Assembly: GCF_024267655.1 (NCBI RefSeq)
Contig: NZ_CP100595.1
Coordinates: forward strand, 3,090,194-3,154,193
Source of the DNA: Arcobacter roscoffensis
Lineage (GTDB): Bacteria; Campylobacterota; Campylobacteria; Campylobacterales; Arcobacteraceae
Direction of reading: 5' to 3'
DNA length: 64,000 nt
In this document: positions 54,629 to 63,942 of the stretch, in pieces
Numbering within the stretch: position 1 is the stretch's first letter
How the letters are laid out: each line of letters opens with the position of its first letter
Notes under the pieces: model-generated
What the model saw: the letters and a program-made list of their open reading frames with translations, nothing else
What the model was told of the DNA's origin: nothing
The model's database searches: none
Translations under genes and position numbers: made by a program

Positions 54629-55582
54629 ATGAAGCATTTCAAAATTTTATTATTTTTCATTATTTTTAATAACTCTCTACTACAAGCAACTGAAACTAAA
54701 AAAATTGTATATATTACTGCTGATATGAAAATTCCTTTTTGGAGTATTATGTCAAAAGGTATTAATAATATTACAAAAAAGCATGCTTATGACTTTAAAG
54801 TATATGACTCTCAAAATAGTGCCAAAATGGAACTAATGCATACTATTAGTGCTATAAAAAGTGAAGTTGATGGTATTGTTGTTTCACCTACGACTTCTTC
54901 TGCTTGCGTAACTATTTTAAAGCTTGCAAAAAAAGCTAACATACCTGTAGTTATTGCAGATGTAGGAAGTGATAATGATAACTATGTATCATATATTTCT
55001 TCAAATAATAAACTTGGTGCGTATAATATCGGAAAGACTTTAGCAAAAGAAATGAAAAAAAAAGGTATTGATAATAAAAAAGTAGGAATTATTGCCATAC
55101 CTCAAAAAAGACTTAATGGACAGCAAAGAACAGCAGGTTTTATGGAAGCTTTAAATCAAGCAAATATAAAAGGTGCTGATATAAAGCAGTTAATTACTTG
55201 GAGTGATGAAGAGACCTATACATATACAAAGGAGTTAATAAACAGATTCCCTGAACTTGGTGCTATTTGGTTACAAACTTCAAATATATATAAAGGTGCA
55301 ATTAAAGCCCTTAAAGATTCAAATAAGGAAAAAGAAATATTACTTATTGCTTTTGATGCAGAGCCTGAATTTATTGAATTAATAAAGAAAAATACTATAC
55401 TTGCCTCAGGGATGCAACAACCCTATCTTATGGGACAACAAGCAGCTATTTCTATGCATAAATATCTAAATAATCAAAGTATAGTAAAAAACATACAAAT
55501 CCCCATATTAAACGTATCAACAGCAAATATAAAACAGAAAAAAAATGAAATAAATCTAAATGTTTTAGGAATAGAAAATTAA
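54629..55582 (+). CDS. Periplasmic sugar-type binding protein (Peripla_BP_4)
   Basis: The 317-residue protein has a signal peptide (MKHFKILLFFIIFNNSLLQA) and the ribose-binding fold: PFWSIMSKGINNITKKH, SEVDGIVVSPTTSSACVTILKLAKKANIPVVIAD, then SSNNKLGAYNIGK and IAFDAEPEFIELIKK. No transporter genes are nearby. Its stop overlaps the start of a sensor kinase, so it is probably a ligand-presenting co-sensor, comparable in layout to TorT with TorS. The ligand is unknown. Confidence 0.87.
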   Translation: MKHFKILLFFIIFNNSLLQATETKKIVYITADMKIPFWSIMSKGINNITKKHAYDFKVYDSQNSAKMELMHTISAIKSEVDGIVVSPTTSSACVTILKLAKKANIPVVIADVGSDNDNYVSYISSNNKLGAYNIGKTLAKEMKKKGIDNKKVGIIAIPQKRLNGQQRTAGFMEALNQANIKGADIKQLITWSDEETYTYTKELINRFPELGAIWLQTSNIYKGAIKALKDSNKEKEILLIAFDAEPEFIELIKKNTILASGMQQPYLMGQQAAISMHKYLNNQSIVKNIQIPILNVSTANIKQKKNEINLNVLGIEN

Positions 55583-57801
55583 TGAAAAAATTTAAATTAT
55601 CTTTATATTTTGCATTAGCTATAACTATTATTTCAACTGTTGTTTTAACTATGAGTATTAACTCTACTTATAGCTATATGTCTACAAAAGATAAGATAAT
55701 TCATAACATGAAAAATGACTCTAAAACCACTATTTTATCAATCAAAGATAATATTAAAAATCTTATTTCAGCATATGCTATTAATGAGTATAATAACCTA
55801 ATTTATAATGAACTAAGTAGAAAAGATATTTTTGCAATTATAATAAATGACTATAATATGGGAAAAATCTTAGGTGAAGAGTTTTTATCTAGTGGTAAAA
55901 TCAAACAAAATGGTAAAATTATAGATTATGACCCCACAAATCTAAAACATAACCAAGAACTTCAAGGTGCTTTTTATTCTGATACATATAAAATTGTTTC
56001 ATCTTTTGGTACTGAAATAGGAACTATTAGTATTTATATTACAGATGAAAAAATGAATAAAGAGTTAAAAGAGATCATTATAGAGAATATAAAGAATACT
56101 TTTATTCTTTCACTATTTCTGATTTTATTTCTATTTTTAACAATTAAAGCCTTTATTTTAAAACCTATCGCTGACATTACAAAAACAGTAAGTGTAGTTG
56201 ATAAAAATGGTATTCCAACAAAACTTCTTGAAGATAATACCTTTATCGAAATTGATAATTTATCTAGTAGTATAAATAAAATGATAAATACAATCAAAAA
56301 ATCTACAGATGTTTTAAAAAATGAACAAAATAAACTAGAATATCTTCTTCAAAATAGTCCAATTGCAGTAAGAATAGCTAAAGATAATAGTGAAGACGTG
56401 GTTTTTGCTAATCATGCATACAAAAAACTAATAAAAAAAGATAATGATTTTAGAAAACCAAAAAACTATTATGAAAATAAAAAAGAGTATAACGAAATAT
56501 TAGAAAAGTTAAAAAACAATGAAACAATTTACAATAAACTTATTGAACTAAATATAGATAATAAAAGAGTTTGGGCATTAGCTTCTTATATGAATATTGA
56601 TTTTGATAATGAAAATGCAGTTATTGGATGGTTCTATGATGTTACAAATGAAAAAAATAGCGAAAACAGATTATATGAAGCACTAGAGTTACAAACAACA
56701 ATTTTCGATAATTCAGGATATATGATAACAAGAACTGATAAAAAAGGTATTATAAAACAAGTAAATAAAGAAGTAGAAAAAACTACAGGTTATACGCAAG
56801 AAGAACTTATAGACAAACAAACACCTCTGATTTTCCATTTAGAAGATGAACTTAACATGATGGCAGAAGAGTTTAGTAAAAAATTAAGAGAGAAAATAGA
56901 ACCCAACTTTAATATCTTTATTGCAAAATCAGCGCTAAGACATAATGAGCTAGAATGGACTTATAAAACTAAAGATGGAAAACACATTCCTGTAAGTTTA
57001 AATGTTACAGCTTTAAAAAATAAAAATAATGAGATTTATGGATACTTAGGAATTTCGAGAGATATTTCTCAAAATAAAGTAATGGAATCCCAATCAAAAC
57101 TAGCTTCAATGGGAGAAATGATAGGTAATATCGCTCATCAATGGAGACAGCCTTTAAGTGTTATTACTTCAATATCAAGTGCTACTATTTTAAAAAGTGA
57201 AGTAAATAAACTAGATAAAGAAGATTTATACAAAAGTATGGAAAATATTACTAAACAAGCTAAGTATTTATCAAATACAATTGAAGACTTTAGAGATTTT
57301 ATACGAAATAAAGAGCAAAAAGATATTGTAAAAATATCTCAGCTTGTAAATAAAACAATAAATATAATTAAATCAACCCTAAGTAGTAATGAAATTGAAC
57401 TGGTTTTAAATATTAAGGAAGATATGGAAATACCTGCTTTTGAAAATCAATTAATTCAAGGGCTTATAAATATAATAAACAACTCGAAAGATGCTATGAA
57501 TGAACACATTAAAAAGCATGAGAAAAAGCTTATTTTTATTGAAACTCAAGAAACGCCTACTGGTTTAGACTTAATAATTGTAGATAATGGTGGGGGTATA
57601 AAAAAAGATATTTTGAATAAAATCTTTGAGCCTTATTTTACAACAAAACATAAGAATATAGGTACAGGTATTGGTTTATCTATGACTTATCAAATTATCA
57701 CAGACCATCATGATGCCAAAATCATAGCATCTAATAGCACATATGTACATAATGATATTGAGTACACAGGTGCTAAATTTAAAATCTCTTTTAACAATTA
57801 G
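55582..57801 (+). CDS. Membrane PAS sensor histidine kinase, orphan
   Basis: The 739-residue kinase has helices at about 8-28 and 172-192 around a short periplasmic domain, then a HAMP-like segment and two PAS domains (about 255-355 and 365-490). The phospho-acceptor is in NIAHQWRQPLSVI near residue 518. The ATPase domain has INNSKDAM, DNGGGI, IFEPYFTTK and GTGIGLSM. It overlaps the binding-protein gene by one base. No response regulator is adjacent. It has the same H-box as the kinase at 18677, though the sensor domains differ. Confidence 0.9.
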   Translation: MKKFKLSLYFALAITIISTVVLTMSINSTYSYMSTKDKIIHNMKNDSKTTILSIKDNIKNLISAYAINEYNNLIYNELSRKDIFAIIINDYNMGKILGEEFLSSGKIKQNGKIIDYDPTNLKHNQELQGAFYSDTYKIVSSFGTEIGTISIYITDEKMNKELKEIIIENIKNTFILSLFLILFLFLTIKAFILKPIADITKTVSVVDKNGIPTKLLEDNTFIEIDNLSSSINKMINTIKKSTDVLKNEQNKLEYLLQNSPIAVRIAKDNSEDVVFANHAYKKLIKKDNDFRKPKNYYENKKEYNEILEKLKNNETIYNKLIELNIDNKRVWALASYMNIDFDNENAVIGWFYDVTNEKNSENRLYEALELQTTIFDNSGYMITRTDKKGIIKQVNKEVEKTTGYTQEELIDKQTPLIFHLEDELNMMAEEFSKKLREKIEPNFNIFIAKSALRHNELEWTYKTKDGKHIPVSLNVTALKNKNNEIYGYLGISRDISQNKVMESQSKLASMGEMIGNIAHQWRQPLSVITSISSATILKSEVNKLDKEDLYKSMENITKQAKYLSNTIEDFRDFIRNKEQKDIVKISQLVNKTINIIKSTLSSNEIELVLNIKEDMEIPAFENQLIQGLINIINNSKDAMNEHIKKHEKKLIFIETQETPTGLDLIIVDNGGGIKKDILNKIFEPYFTTKHKNIGTGIGLSMTYQIITDHHDAKIIASNSTYVHNDIEYTGAKFKISFNN

Positions 57802-57896
57802 TTTGTAATAGCTAAAAAACTAGTAGTAATTGTTAAAAAATATATTGTTATTAAAATTATATAATCTTTTTTATTTGTATTAATATTGTTTTTCAT
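57798..57896 (-). CDS. Possible 32-residue membrane microprotein
   Basis: A 32-codon ORF begins with MKNNINTNKKDY and continues as a hydrophobic helix (IILITIYFLTITTSFLAI). AAGGAG lies five bases before the ATG, a near-ideal ribosome binding site. It lies in the gap between a kinase gene and typA and overlaps the kinase stop on the opposite strand by four bases. Two alternative hairpins cover or free its ribosome binding site. No family is recognised. It could be a small membrane regulator or a type I toxin-like peptide, or not be translated. Confidence 0.45.
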   Translation of the reverse strand: MKNNINTNKKDYIILITIYFLTITTSFLAITN

Positions 57897-57935
57897 TTTT
57901 TCTCCTTTTAATAGGAGAAAAAAATCTCCTATTAA
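57891..57935 (-). promoter_or_regulatory. Mutually exclusive hairpins before the microprotein
   Basis: On the minus strand, TTAATAGGAGA (57925-57935) pairs with TCTCCTATTAA (57908-57918) to form hairpin A, 11 bp with a six-T loop. The same central TTTTTTCTCCT can instead pair with AGGAGAAAAAA, the ribosome binding site up to the A of the start codon, to form hairpin B, also 11 bp. Only one can exist at a time: A frees the site and B hides it. The stop codon of the 18-codon ORF lies in the first arm, so its translation could decide the fold. Confidence 0.55.
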
Positions 57936-57988
57936 TATAAATTTATTTTTAAATTGTTTAAAATCCTAAGCCACATATCATCAGACAT
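57932..57988 (-). CDS. Possible 18-residue leader peptide
   Basis: The ORF MSDDMWLRILNNLKINLY has AAAGGAA eight bases before its ATG. Its stop codon overlaps the first arm of the downstream hairpin pair, and the next small ORF starts 36 bases after its stop. The layout resembles a leader peptide that controls a following gene. No promoter is evident between it and the typA terminator, so expression might need read-through. Confidence 0.4.
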   Translation of the reverse strand: MSDDMWLRILNNLKINLY

Positions 57989-58018
57989 GAAATCTATTCC
58001 TTTTATTTAATTTTTTGC

Positions 58019-58053
58019 ATAAAAAAAGGGGAAGAGCAAAAGCTCTTCCCCTT
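58019..58053 (-). terminator. Terminator of typA
   Basis: AAGGGGAAGAGC and GCTCTTCCCCTT form a perfect 12-bp GC-rich stem with an AAAA loop, followed on the minus strand by seven U. It is the strongest terminator in the window. Confidence 0.92.
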
Positions 58054-58075
58054 AATAAGATTGTTTAGTTAAATC

Positions 58076-59893
58076 TTATTCAGCGAATTTTGCTTTCTTT
58101 GCTGATCTTTTTCTTACGTTTGGATCAAGGTCTCTTTTTCTTACTCTAACACTTAAAGGAGTAACTTCAACTAGCTCATCTTCTTCAATCCACTCTAAAG
58201 CATTCTCTAAAGACATCACTTTTGGTGGAACAAGTTTAATAGACTCATCTGCACCTGAAGATCTTACGTTTGACTGTTGTTTAGCTTTTACTGGGTTAAC
58301 ATCTAAATCATTAGATTTTGCATGTTGTCCGATTACCATTCCATTATAAACTTTATCTTGAGGTGCAATATACATAACTCCTCTATCTTGTAAGTTAAAG
58401 ATAGAATAACCAACAGCTTCACCATTTTCCATAGAAACTAATGCTCCATGTTTTCTAGATTCAACAGTACCTGAATGTGGTCTAAACTCTAAGAATGAAT
58501 GGTTCATAACACCCTCACCTTTTGTTTCAGTTAAGAACTCAGTTCTAATACCAATTAAACCTCTTGCAGGAATTTCAAACTCTAATCTTGTATAACCAGC
58601 ACCCATTGGTACCATGTTTGTCATATTAGCTTTTCTTTTTCCAAGTTTCTCAATAATTGCACCTGAGAACTCATCTGGAGTATCAATTACTAAGTGCTCA
58701 AATGGCTCCATAGTTACACCATTTTCTTCTTTTGTAATTACTTCTGGTCTACCAATAGAGAACTCAAAACCTTCTCTTCTCATATTTTCAGCTAAGATAC
58801 AAATTTGAAGTTCACCTCTTCCGTTAACTTTAAATTTACCCTCACCAGTTTGCTCATAATTCATAGCAATATTAGTGTTCATCTCAGCACTTAATCTTTC
58901 ATCAATTTTATTTGATGTTACAAACTTACCTTCAGTTCCTGCTAATGGAGAATCATTTACTGCAAATGTTACAGATAGTGTTGGCTCTTCAATATGCATA
59001 GGATCAAGTGGCATTGGGTTTGCTGGATCACAAAGTGAATCACCAACATCAATAGTTTCAAAACCTGCAACAGCAACAATATCACCAGTACCAGCTTTAT
59101 CAATGTCAAATCTATCAACACCTTTAAATCCAATAAGTTTTGTTACTCTACCTTTAACTTTTTCACCGTCAGCTTTAACTAAAGTTACAGTCTCACCCAT
59201 AGAAATAGTACCGTTGAAAATTCTAGCAATACCAATTTTTCCAATGAAGTTGTCATAATCAAGTGTGAATACTTGAAGTTGAAGACCATTTTCATCATCA
59301 CCTTTTGGCTTTGGAACTTCTGCTAAAATAGTCTCAAATAATGGTGTTAAGTTCTCTTTTGGGTCTTCTAAAGCAGTCATTGCATAACCATCTCTAGCTG
59401 CTGCGTAAATAACAGGGAATTCTAATTGTTCTTCATTAGCACCCATTTGGTCAAATAGGTCGAATACTTCATCAACAACTCTATCTGGATCTCCACCTGG
59501 TTTATCAATTTTGTTAATAACAACAATTGGTCTATGACCTAATTGTAATGCTTTTTTTACAACAAATTTTGTTTGAGGCATAGTACCTTCTTGCGCATCA
59601 ACTAGTAATAATACTGAGTCAACCATCTTAAGAACCCTCTCAACTTCTCCACCAAAGTCAGCATGGCCCGGAGTGTCGATGATATTAATTCTTACACCTT
59701 CGTAATCAATAGCAGTATTCTTAGAAAGAATTGTAATTCCTCTTTCTTTTTCAATATCATTACTATCCATAACTCTTTCATCTACTTCTTGGTGCGAAGA
59801 AAAAGTTCCTGATTGTTTTAATAATTCATCAACAAGTGTTGTTTTACCATGGTCAACGTGCGCAATAACTGCAATATTTCTAATGTCTCTCAT
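58076..59893 (-). CDS. typA: Translational GTPase TypA/BipA
   Basis: The 605-residue ribosome-binding GTPase has G1 [16 protein letters not shown] at residues 9-24, [12 protein letters not shown]3 [15 protein letters not shown] and G4 NKIDKPGG. The family-specific C-terminal part contains [26 protein letters not shown]. TypA helps late 50S assembly and growth under stress or cold. The length is normal. It is a single gene with a strong terminator. Confidence 0.97.
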   Translation of the reverse strand: MRDIRNIAVIAHVDHGKTTLVDELLKQSGTFSSHQEVDERVMDSNDIEKERGITILSKNTAIDYEGVRINIIDTPGHADFGGEVERVLKMVDSVLLLVDAQEGTMPQTKFVVKKALQLGHRPIVVINKIDKPGGDPDRVVDEVFDLFDQMGANEEQLEFPVIYAAARDGYAMTALEDPKENLTPLFETILAEVPKPKGDDENGLQLQVFTLDYDNFIGKIGIARIFNGTISMGETVTLVKADGEKVKGRVTKLIGFKGVDRFDIDKAGTGDIVAVAGFETIDVGDSLCDPANPMPLDPMHIEEPTLSVTFAVNDSPLAGTEGKFVTSNKIDERLSAEMNTNIAMNYEQTGEGKFKVNGRGELQICILAENMRREGFEFSIGRPEVITKEENGVTMEPFEHLVIDTPDEFSGAIIEKLGKRKANMTNMVPMGAGYTRLEFEIPARGLIGIRTEFLTETKGEGVMNHSFLEFRPHSGTVESRKHGALVSMENGEAVGYSIFNLQDRGVMYIAPQDKVYNGMVIGQHAKSNDLDVNPVKAKQQSNVRSSGADESIKLVPPKVMSLENALEWIEEDELVEVTPLSVRVRKRDLDPNVRKRSAKKAKFAE

Positions 59894-60093
59894 TTATTCT
59901 CTTTATAATAATTTTAAAGGAAGTTTTAAGTTTAGCTAAAATTTTCCTGATATGTTTTCGCGATTATACTAAAAACTTGCTTAAACTATAGATACATTGT
60001 CTTAACAATTACAAATTGATGACATATACACTTTTTATCTTCCCAGTCTTTGGTACAATACTCAAATTTATTTTTAGTATATAAAGGTTATAT

Positions 60094-61011
60094 ATGAATT
60101 ATCAAGAAGTTTTAGAAGAGATTAAAGAAGAAATTAAACCTCACCTAAAAAAAGGTGAAGTTGCAAACTATATTCCAGCTTTACAAAAAGTAAAGAAAAA
60201 TGATTTTGCTATGAGTATTATTGATGTAGATTTAAATGAATATCATATAGGCTCACACAAAAAGCCTTTTTCTATTCAAAGTATCTCAAAAGTATTTACC
60301 TTTGCTTTAGCCTTACAAAATTATAGTAAAGAGCTATATAAAAGAGTAGGACATGAACCATCAGGTGATCCTTTTAACTCTTTAGTTCAACTAGAGTATG
60401 AAAATGGTGTTCCTAGAAACCCTTTCATAAATGCAGGAGCAATAGTAACAACAGATTCTTTAATATCTTTATATAAAGAGAATACATTTGATTATATACT
60501 TCATTTTATACAAGATGCAACAAATGACCATAGCATTACATATAATAAAGAAGTATTTAAATCAGAACTAAAACATGGACATAGAAATCTAGCACTTATT
60601 AATATGATGAAGAGTTTTAAAAATATAAAAAACTTTACAGATAGTGTAATGCAAACATATTTTAAACAATGTTCTATTGATATGAGTACAACTCAACTAG
60701 CAAAATCTATGCTATTTCTAGCAAACCATGGAGTAAATCCTATAACAAATGAACAGCTTATAAATGAAAGCAAAGCAAAAAGAATAAACTCTTTAATGTT
60801 AACTTGCGGACATTATGATGCTTCAGGTGATTTTGCCTACAGAGTTGGTCTTCCTGGTAAAAGTGGTGTTGGAGGAGGAATTGTAGCTATTGTTCCTAAG
60901 AAAATGGCTATTTGTGTTTATTCTCCAAGATTAAATAAATTTGGAAACTCATATGCAGGAACAAAAGCATTAGAACTTTTTACAGATAAGACAGGTTTAT
61001 CCATCTTTTAA
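60094..61011 (+). CDS. glsA: Glutaminase
   Basis: The 305-residue serine-dependent beta-lactamase-related enzyme converts glutamine to glutamate and ammonia. The catalytic Ser-Lys pair is in FSIQSISKVF (Ser63, Lys66). EPSGDPFNSL, NPFINAGAIVTTD and GLPGKSGVGGGIVAIVP are family motifs. AAAGG precedes the ATG, and a TACAAT -10-like box lies near 60053. It is followed by a separate membrane protein gene 48 bases away. Confidence 0.94.
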   Translation: MNYQEVLEEIKEEIKPHLKKGEVANYIPALQKVKKNDFAMSIIDVDLNEYHIGSHKKPFSIQSISKVFTFALALQNYSKELYKRVGHEPSGDPFNSLVQLEYENGVPRNPFINAGAIVTTDSLISLYKENTFDYILHFIQDATNDHSITYNKEVFKSELKHGHRNLALINMMKSFKNIKNFTDSVMQTYFKQCSIDMSTTQLAKSMLFLANHGVNPITNEQLINESKAKRINSLMLTCGHYDASGDFAYRVGLPGKSGVGGGIVAIVPKKMAICVYSPRLNKFGNSYAGTKALELFTDKTGLSIF

Positions 61012-61058
61012 AAAGGCTGTAGTATAATCTCATCATCAAAAATCACAAAGGTTTATAT

Positions 61059-61670
61059 ATGACAGCACTGCAATTAGCAGATATTATTGGTGTAATTTGT
61101 TTTGCCCTATCGGGGTTTTTAATTGCAGTACATTATAAACTAGATATTTTAGGTGTTTTTATATCAGCATTTTTAACTGCACTTGGTGGAGGAATGACAA
61201 GAGATGTACTAGCAAATAAAACACCATATGTATTTACCGATGTATTACCGGTAACCTTAGTGGTAGCCACTGTTTTAATTTCACTTGTATTAAAACTTCA
61301 TAAAATAGATGATCTAGAAGGTAAAACTGCTTTCATTGTATCTGATGCTATAGGGCTTGTATCCTTTGCTATTACGGGTTCATTGGTTGCTATTGAAAAT
61401 GATTTTAATTTTCTTGGGGTATTGATTTTAGCCTTTATTACAGCTGTTGGTGGTGGTACGATTAGAGATATTTTAATTAATAGGGTACCATCTATTTTGG
61501 TCTCAGAGTTTTATGCAACAGTTGCTATTATAGTTGGGCTTATAACTTATGGTTTATATTTAATAGATTTAAAAAATATATATACATTAATCATAGTTTT
61601 TGTATTTGGCGTTGCTTTAAGACTACTTGCTTACTACAAAAACTGGCAACTTCCAACCTTATCTAAATAG
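61059..61670 (+). CDS. TRIC/UPF0126 family membrane protein
   Basis: The 203-residue protein is built of two related halves, each with three hydrophobic helices. The repeated motif is ALGGGMTRDVL in the first half and AVGGGTIRDIL in the second. This is the UPF0126/YadS family, structurally a trimeric cation channel; some relatives have been linked to glycine uptake. The substrate is not deducible. AAAGG precedes the ATG. Confidence 0.85.
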   Translation: MTALQLADIIGVICFALSGFLIAVHYKLDILGVFISAFLTALGGGMTRDVLANKTPYVFTDVLPVTLVVATVLISLVLKLHKIDDLEGKTAFIVSDAIGLVSFAITGSLVAIENDFNFLGVLILAFITAVGGGTIRDILINRVPSILVSEFYATVAIIVGLITYGLYLIDLKNIYTLIIVFVFGVALRLLAYYKNWQLPTLSK

Positions 61671-61741
61671 ATTAGTTTTTATCTTAACCTTTCATTTACT
61701 TTTTATAGGTAAAATTTCGCAATTTAAATTTAGGAGAAAAA

Positions 61742-62194
61742 ATGAAGAAAATTTTATTTGTTGCTGCTTTACTTATTGCAACATTCGCAAACGCATTAAA
61801 TATTGGAGACTCAACACCAACATTTGAAATAAAAGATCAATTTGAAAAAATGCACAAGATTTCTGCAGATGCTAAAACTATTATAGTTGCAGAAAGTAGA
61901 GGTACAAGTGTTATTATTAGAGAATATCTATTAACTAAAGATACAAACTTTTTAGAAACTAACAAAGCACATTATATAGCAGATATTTCTGGTATGCCAA
62001 GTTTAATTTCAAAGTTTATTGCCTTACCTAAAATGAAAAAATACCCATTTTCAATCCTTTTAGTTAATGAAGAACAAGCTAAATCATTTTCAACAAAAGA
62101 AGATAAAATTACTGTTTATTCTGTAGAGAATGGAAAAGTTACAAACGTAAAATACATTACTACAACTGAAGAGTTAGACGCAGTATTTAAATAG
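61742..62194 (+). CDS. Periplasmic thioredoxin-fold-like protein without cysteines
   Basis: The 150-residue protein has a signal peptide (MKKILFVAALLIATFANA) and a start like the peroxiredoxin/TlpA fold (LNIGDSTPTFEIKDQFEKMHKI). It has no cysteine, so it cannot act as a thiol oxidoreductase. It may use the fold for binding only. Family assignment is uncertain. AGGAG precedes the ATG, and a bidirectional hairpin follows. Confidence 0.68.
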   Translation: MKKILFVAALLIATFANALNIGDSTPTFEIKDQFEKMHKISADAKTIIVAESRGTSVIIREYLLTKDTNFLETNKAHYIADISGMPSLISKFIALPKMKKYPFSILLVNEEQAKSFSTKEDKITVYSVENGKVTNVKYITTTEELDAVFK

Positions 62195-62196
62195 TT

Positions 62197-62218
62197 CTAT
62201 TAGCCTTTTGGCTAATAG
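62197..62218. terminator. Bidirectional terminator before the SMR gene end
   Basis: CTATTAGCC and GGCTAATAG form a perfect 9-bp stem with a TTTT loop between convergent genes. Confidence 0.65.
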
Positions 62219-62225
62219 TTAAAAT

Positions 62226-62546
62226 TTAAGAAGATACTAATTTTAATCCCACTATAGAACTAACTAAAGTAAACAAGAAAAACAATCTTAAAACCCCTGC
62301 TGGTTCATTATAAAATAAAATTCCAATAACAATAGTACCAAAGGCCCCTATACCTGTCCAAATTGCATATGCAGTTCCTATAGGAATTGTTTGTACTGCT
62401 TTTGTAAGAAAATAGAAACTCCCTGTGGCAAATATCAAAAATATAACTGTTGGTAGTAATTTTGTAAAGTTTTCTGTTAGTTTTAACATAGAAGCAAAAC
62501 CAATCTCTAATAATCCTGCTAATATTAAATATATCCATGCACTCAT
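62226..62546 (-). CDS. Small multidrug resistance exporter (Gdx/SugE-like)
   Basis: The 106-residue protein has four membrane helices; the essential Glu is in LAGLLEIGFASMLKLTENFTKLLP, and PIGTAYAIWTGIGAFGTIVIGILFYNEPAG is the SMR core. The sequence is closer to SugE/Gdx guanidinium exporters than to EmrE. I chose the ATG at 62546 because AAAGGA lies seven bases before it; an earlier in-frame ATG adds a non-homologous segment. No guanidine riboswitch was recognised upstream. Confidence 0.85.
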   Translation of the reverse strand: MSAWIYLILAGLLEIGFASMLKLTENFTKLLPTVIFLIFATGSFYFLTKAVQTIPIGTAYAIWTGIGAFGTIVIGILFYNEPAGVLRLFFLFTLVSSIVGLKLVSS

Positions 62547-62636
62547 AAATAATCCTTTAAAAAATATCTTTTGTGGAAAGATACCTAAAGAATAAGAAGA
62601 GTTTGCTAAAGTTTTAAACAAACTCCTTGATTAGTT

Positions 62637-63212
62637 TTATAAAAGCTTTTTAAATGTATCTACAATAGCCGTAGATTCTAAATCTTTGATTCTATTTTCT
62701 AATGAATCAACTGTTTCATTGTCATCTAATACAAGCTCTTTTGTAAGAATAATCTTTCCATCATCATATTTTTCATTTACATAATGAATAGTAACCCCTG
62801 ATTTCTCTTCACCATTTTTAATAATAGCTTCATGCACATATCTTCCATACATACCTTTTCCACCATATTTTGAAGGTAAAAGTGCAGGATGAGTATTAAT
62901 TATCTTATTTTCAAAAGCATTGATAAGTTTAGGTCCTATCATTTTCATATAGCCAGAACAAAAAACATAGTCACAATCAAATTCTAAAAGCAATCTAGCT
63001 ATTTTATCATCACAATCTTGATTAGGATACCTTTTATCATTTATTACAAAATTTGGTATATCTAAAGACTCTGCTGTTTCTAAAACATTTGCATTTGAGT
63101 TATTTGAAATAACTACAACTACTTTTGCTTCTAAAATCTTATCTTCTATTGCTTTTTGTATTGTTTGAAAACCACTTCCATTGTATGAGGCAAGTATACC
63201 TATTCTTTTCAT
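62637..63212 (-). CDS. purN: Phosphoribosylglycinamide formyltransferase
   Basis: The 191-residue enzyme transfers a formyl group from 10-formyl-THF to GAR in purine synthesis. IGILASYNGSGFQTI binds the phosphate; the catalytic Asn-His pair is in IINTHPALLPSKYGGKGMYG, and the Asp is in NEKYDDGKIILT. Length is normal. It is followed by the SMR gene 90 bases downstream in the same direction. Confidence 0.93.
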   Translation of the reverse strand: MKRIGILASYNGSGFQTIQKAIEDKILEAKVVVVISNNSNANVLETAESLDIPNFVINDKRYPNQDCDDKIARLLLEFDCDYVFCSGYMKMIGPKLINAFENKIINTHPALLPSKYGGKGMYGRYVHEAIIKNGEEKSGVTIHYVNEKYDDGKIILTKELVLDDNETVDSLENRIKDLESTAIVDTFKKLL

Positions 63213-63293
63213 TTTACTATTCCTACTTATAATTAAGGCGAAAGTATAACAAATAAAAAGTATTTATAATATAAGTTAAATATTTTTTACCAA

Positions 63294-63761
63294 TTATCTT
63301 ATTCTTTGAGCATGGGTTAAAGCAATTGCTATTGCATCTGTAATATCTAAAGGTTTTATTTCTTTCTTAATTCCTAGCAATCTTTTTACCATAAAAGCAA
63401 CTTGAGTCTTATCTGCTTTTCCATTTCCTGTTACAGCTTGTTTTACTTGAAGGGGAGTATACTCAGCAAAATTTCCAAATACTTGTAAGACTTTAAGTGA
63501 GATTGCTCCTCTAAATTGAGCTAGTTTGATTACGGTTTTAGGGTTAAAAGCGTAGAACATATCTTCGATTGATACCTCATCAATTGTATGCCTCTCAAAT
63601 ATCAAATCAAAGCCCTCAGTCATTTCTACAATTTGCTCTTGTAATATTTTTGTTTTAATTTTTATAAGTCCTGCTTCAATAAGCTTTAAATTTCTACCAT
63701 TTTTTTCAATAATTGCATATCCACAGTTTCTTGTACCTGGGTCAATTCCTAATATTTTCAC
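63294..63761 (-). CDS. ruvC: Holliday junction resolvase RuvC
   Basis: The 155-residue endonuclease resolves Holliday junctions together with RuvAB. Acidic catalytic residues are in [14 protein letters not shown] (Asp7), [10 protein letters not shown] (Glu near 66) and [15 protein letters not shown]. Length is normal. It is the gene left of the origin, as is common in Campylobacterota, where ruvC sits next to oriC and dnaA. Confidence 0.95.
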   Translation of the reverse strand: MKILGIDPGTRNCGYAIIEKNGRNLKLIEAGLIKIKTKILQEQIVEMTEGFDLIFERHTIDEVSIEDMFYAFNPKTVIKLAQFRGAISLKVLQVFGNFAEYTPLQVKQAVTGNGKADKTQVAFMVKRLLGIKKEIKPLDITDAIAIALTHAQRIR

Positions 63762-63788
63762 GTAATTTACTCTTTTTTTCTCTTATTT

Positions 63789-63942
63789 TTATTCACATGC
63801 TTTCAAGCACGGTATAATGGTATTTTTTACCTGAATATTCACTTAATAAACATTAGTTATTCACTACTTATTCACTATGTGAACAACATTTATTCATCAT
63901 TTTATTCACTTTAATTTTTGCTTATTTTTAACATGTGAATAA
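63789..63942. other. oriC: Replication origin (oriC) with DnaA boxes
   Basis: The gap after ruvC holds a cluster of DnaA boxes. Perfect TTATTCACA occurs at 63789-63797 (+) and 63934-63942 (-). TTATTCACT occurs at 63857-63865, 63868-63876 and 63902-63910, and weaker matches at 63835-63843 (ATATTCACT) and 63878-63886 (TTGTTCACA, -). An AT-rich stretch suited to unwinding and a TATAAT at 63961-63966 follow. In this phylum oriC lies between ruvC and dnaA, so dnaA should begin at about 63994 or just past the edge. Confidence 0.88.

Noticed and set aside
62547..62636. Guanidine riboswitch before the SMR exporter
   Set aside because: No ACGR-loop hairpin pair or ykkC-like fold could be found in the 90-base leader.
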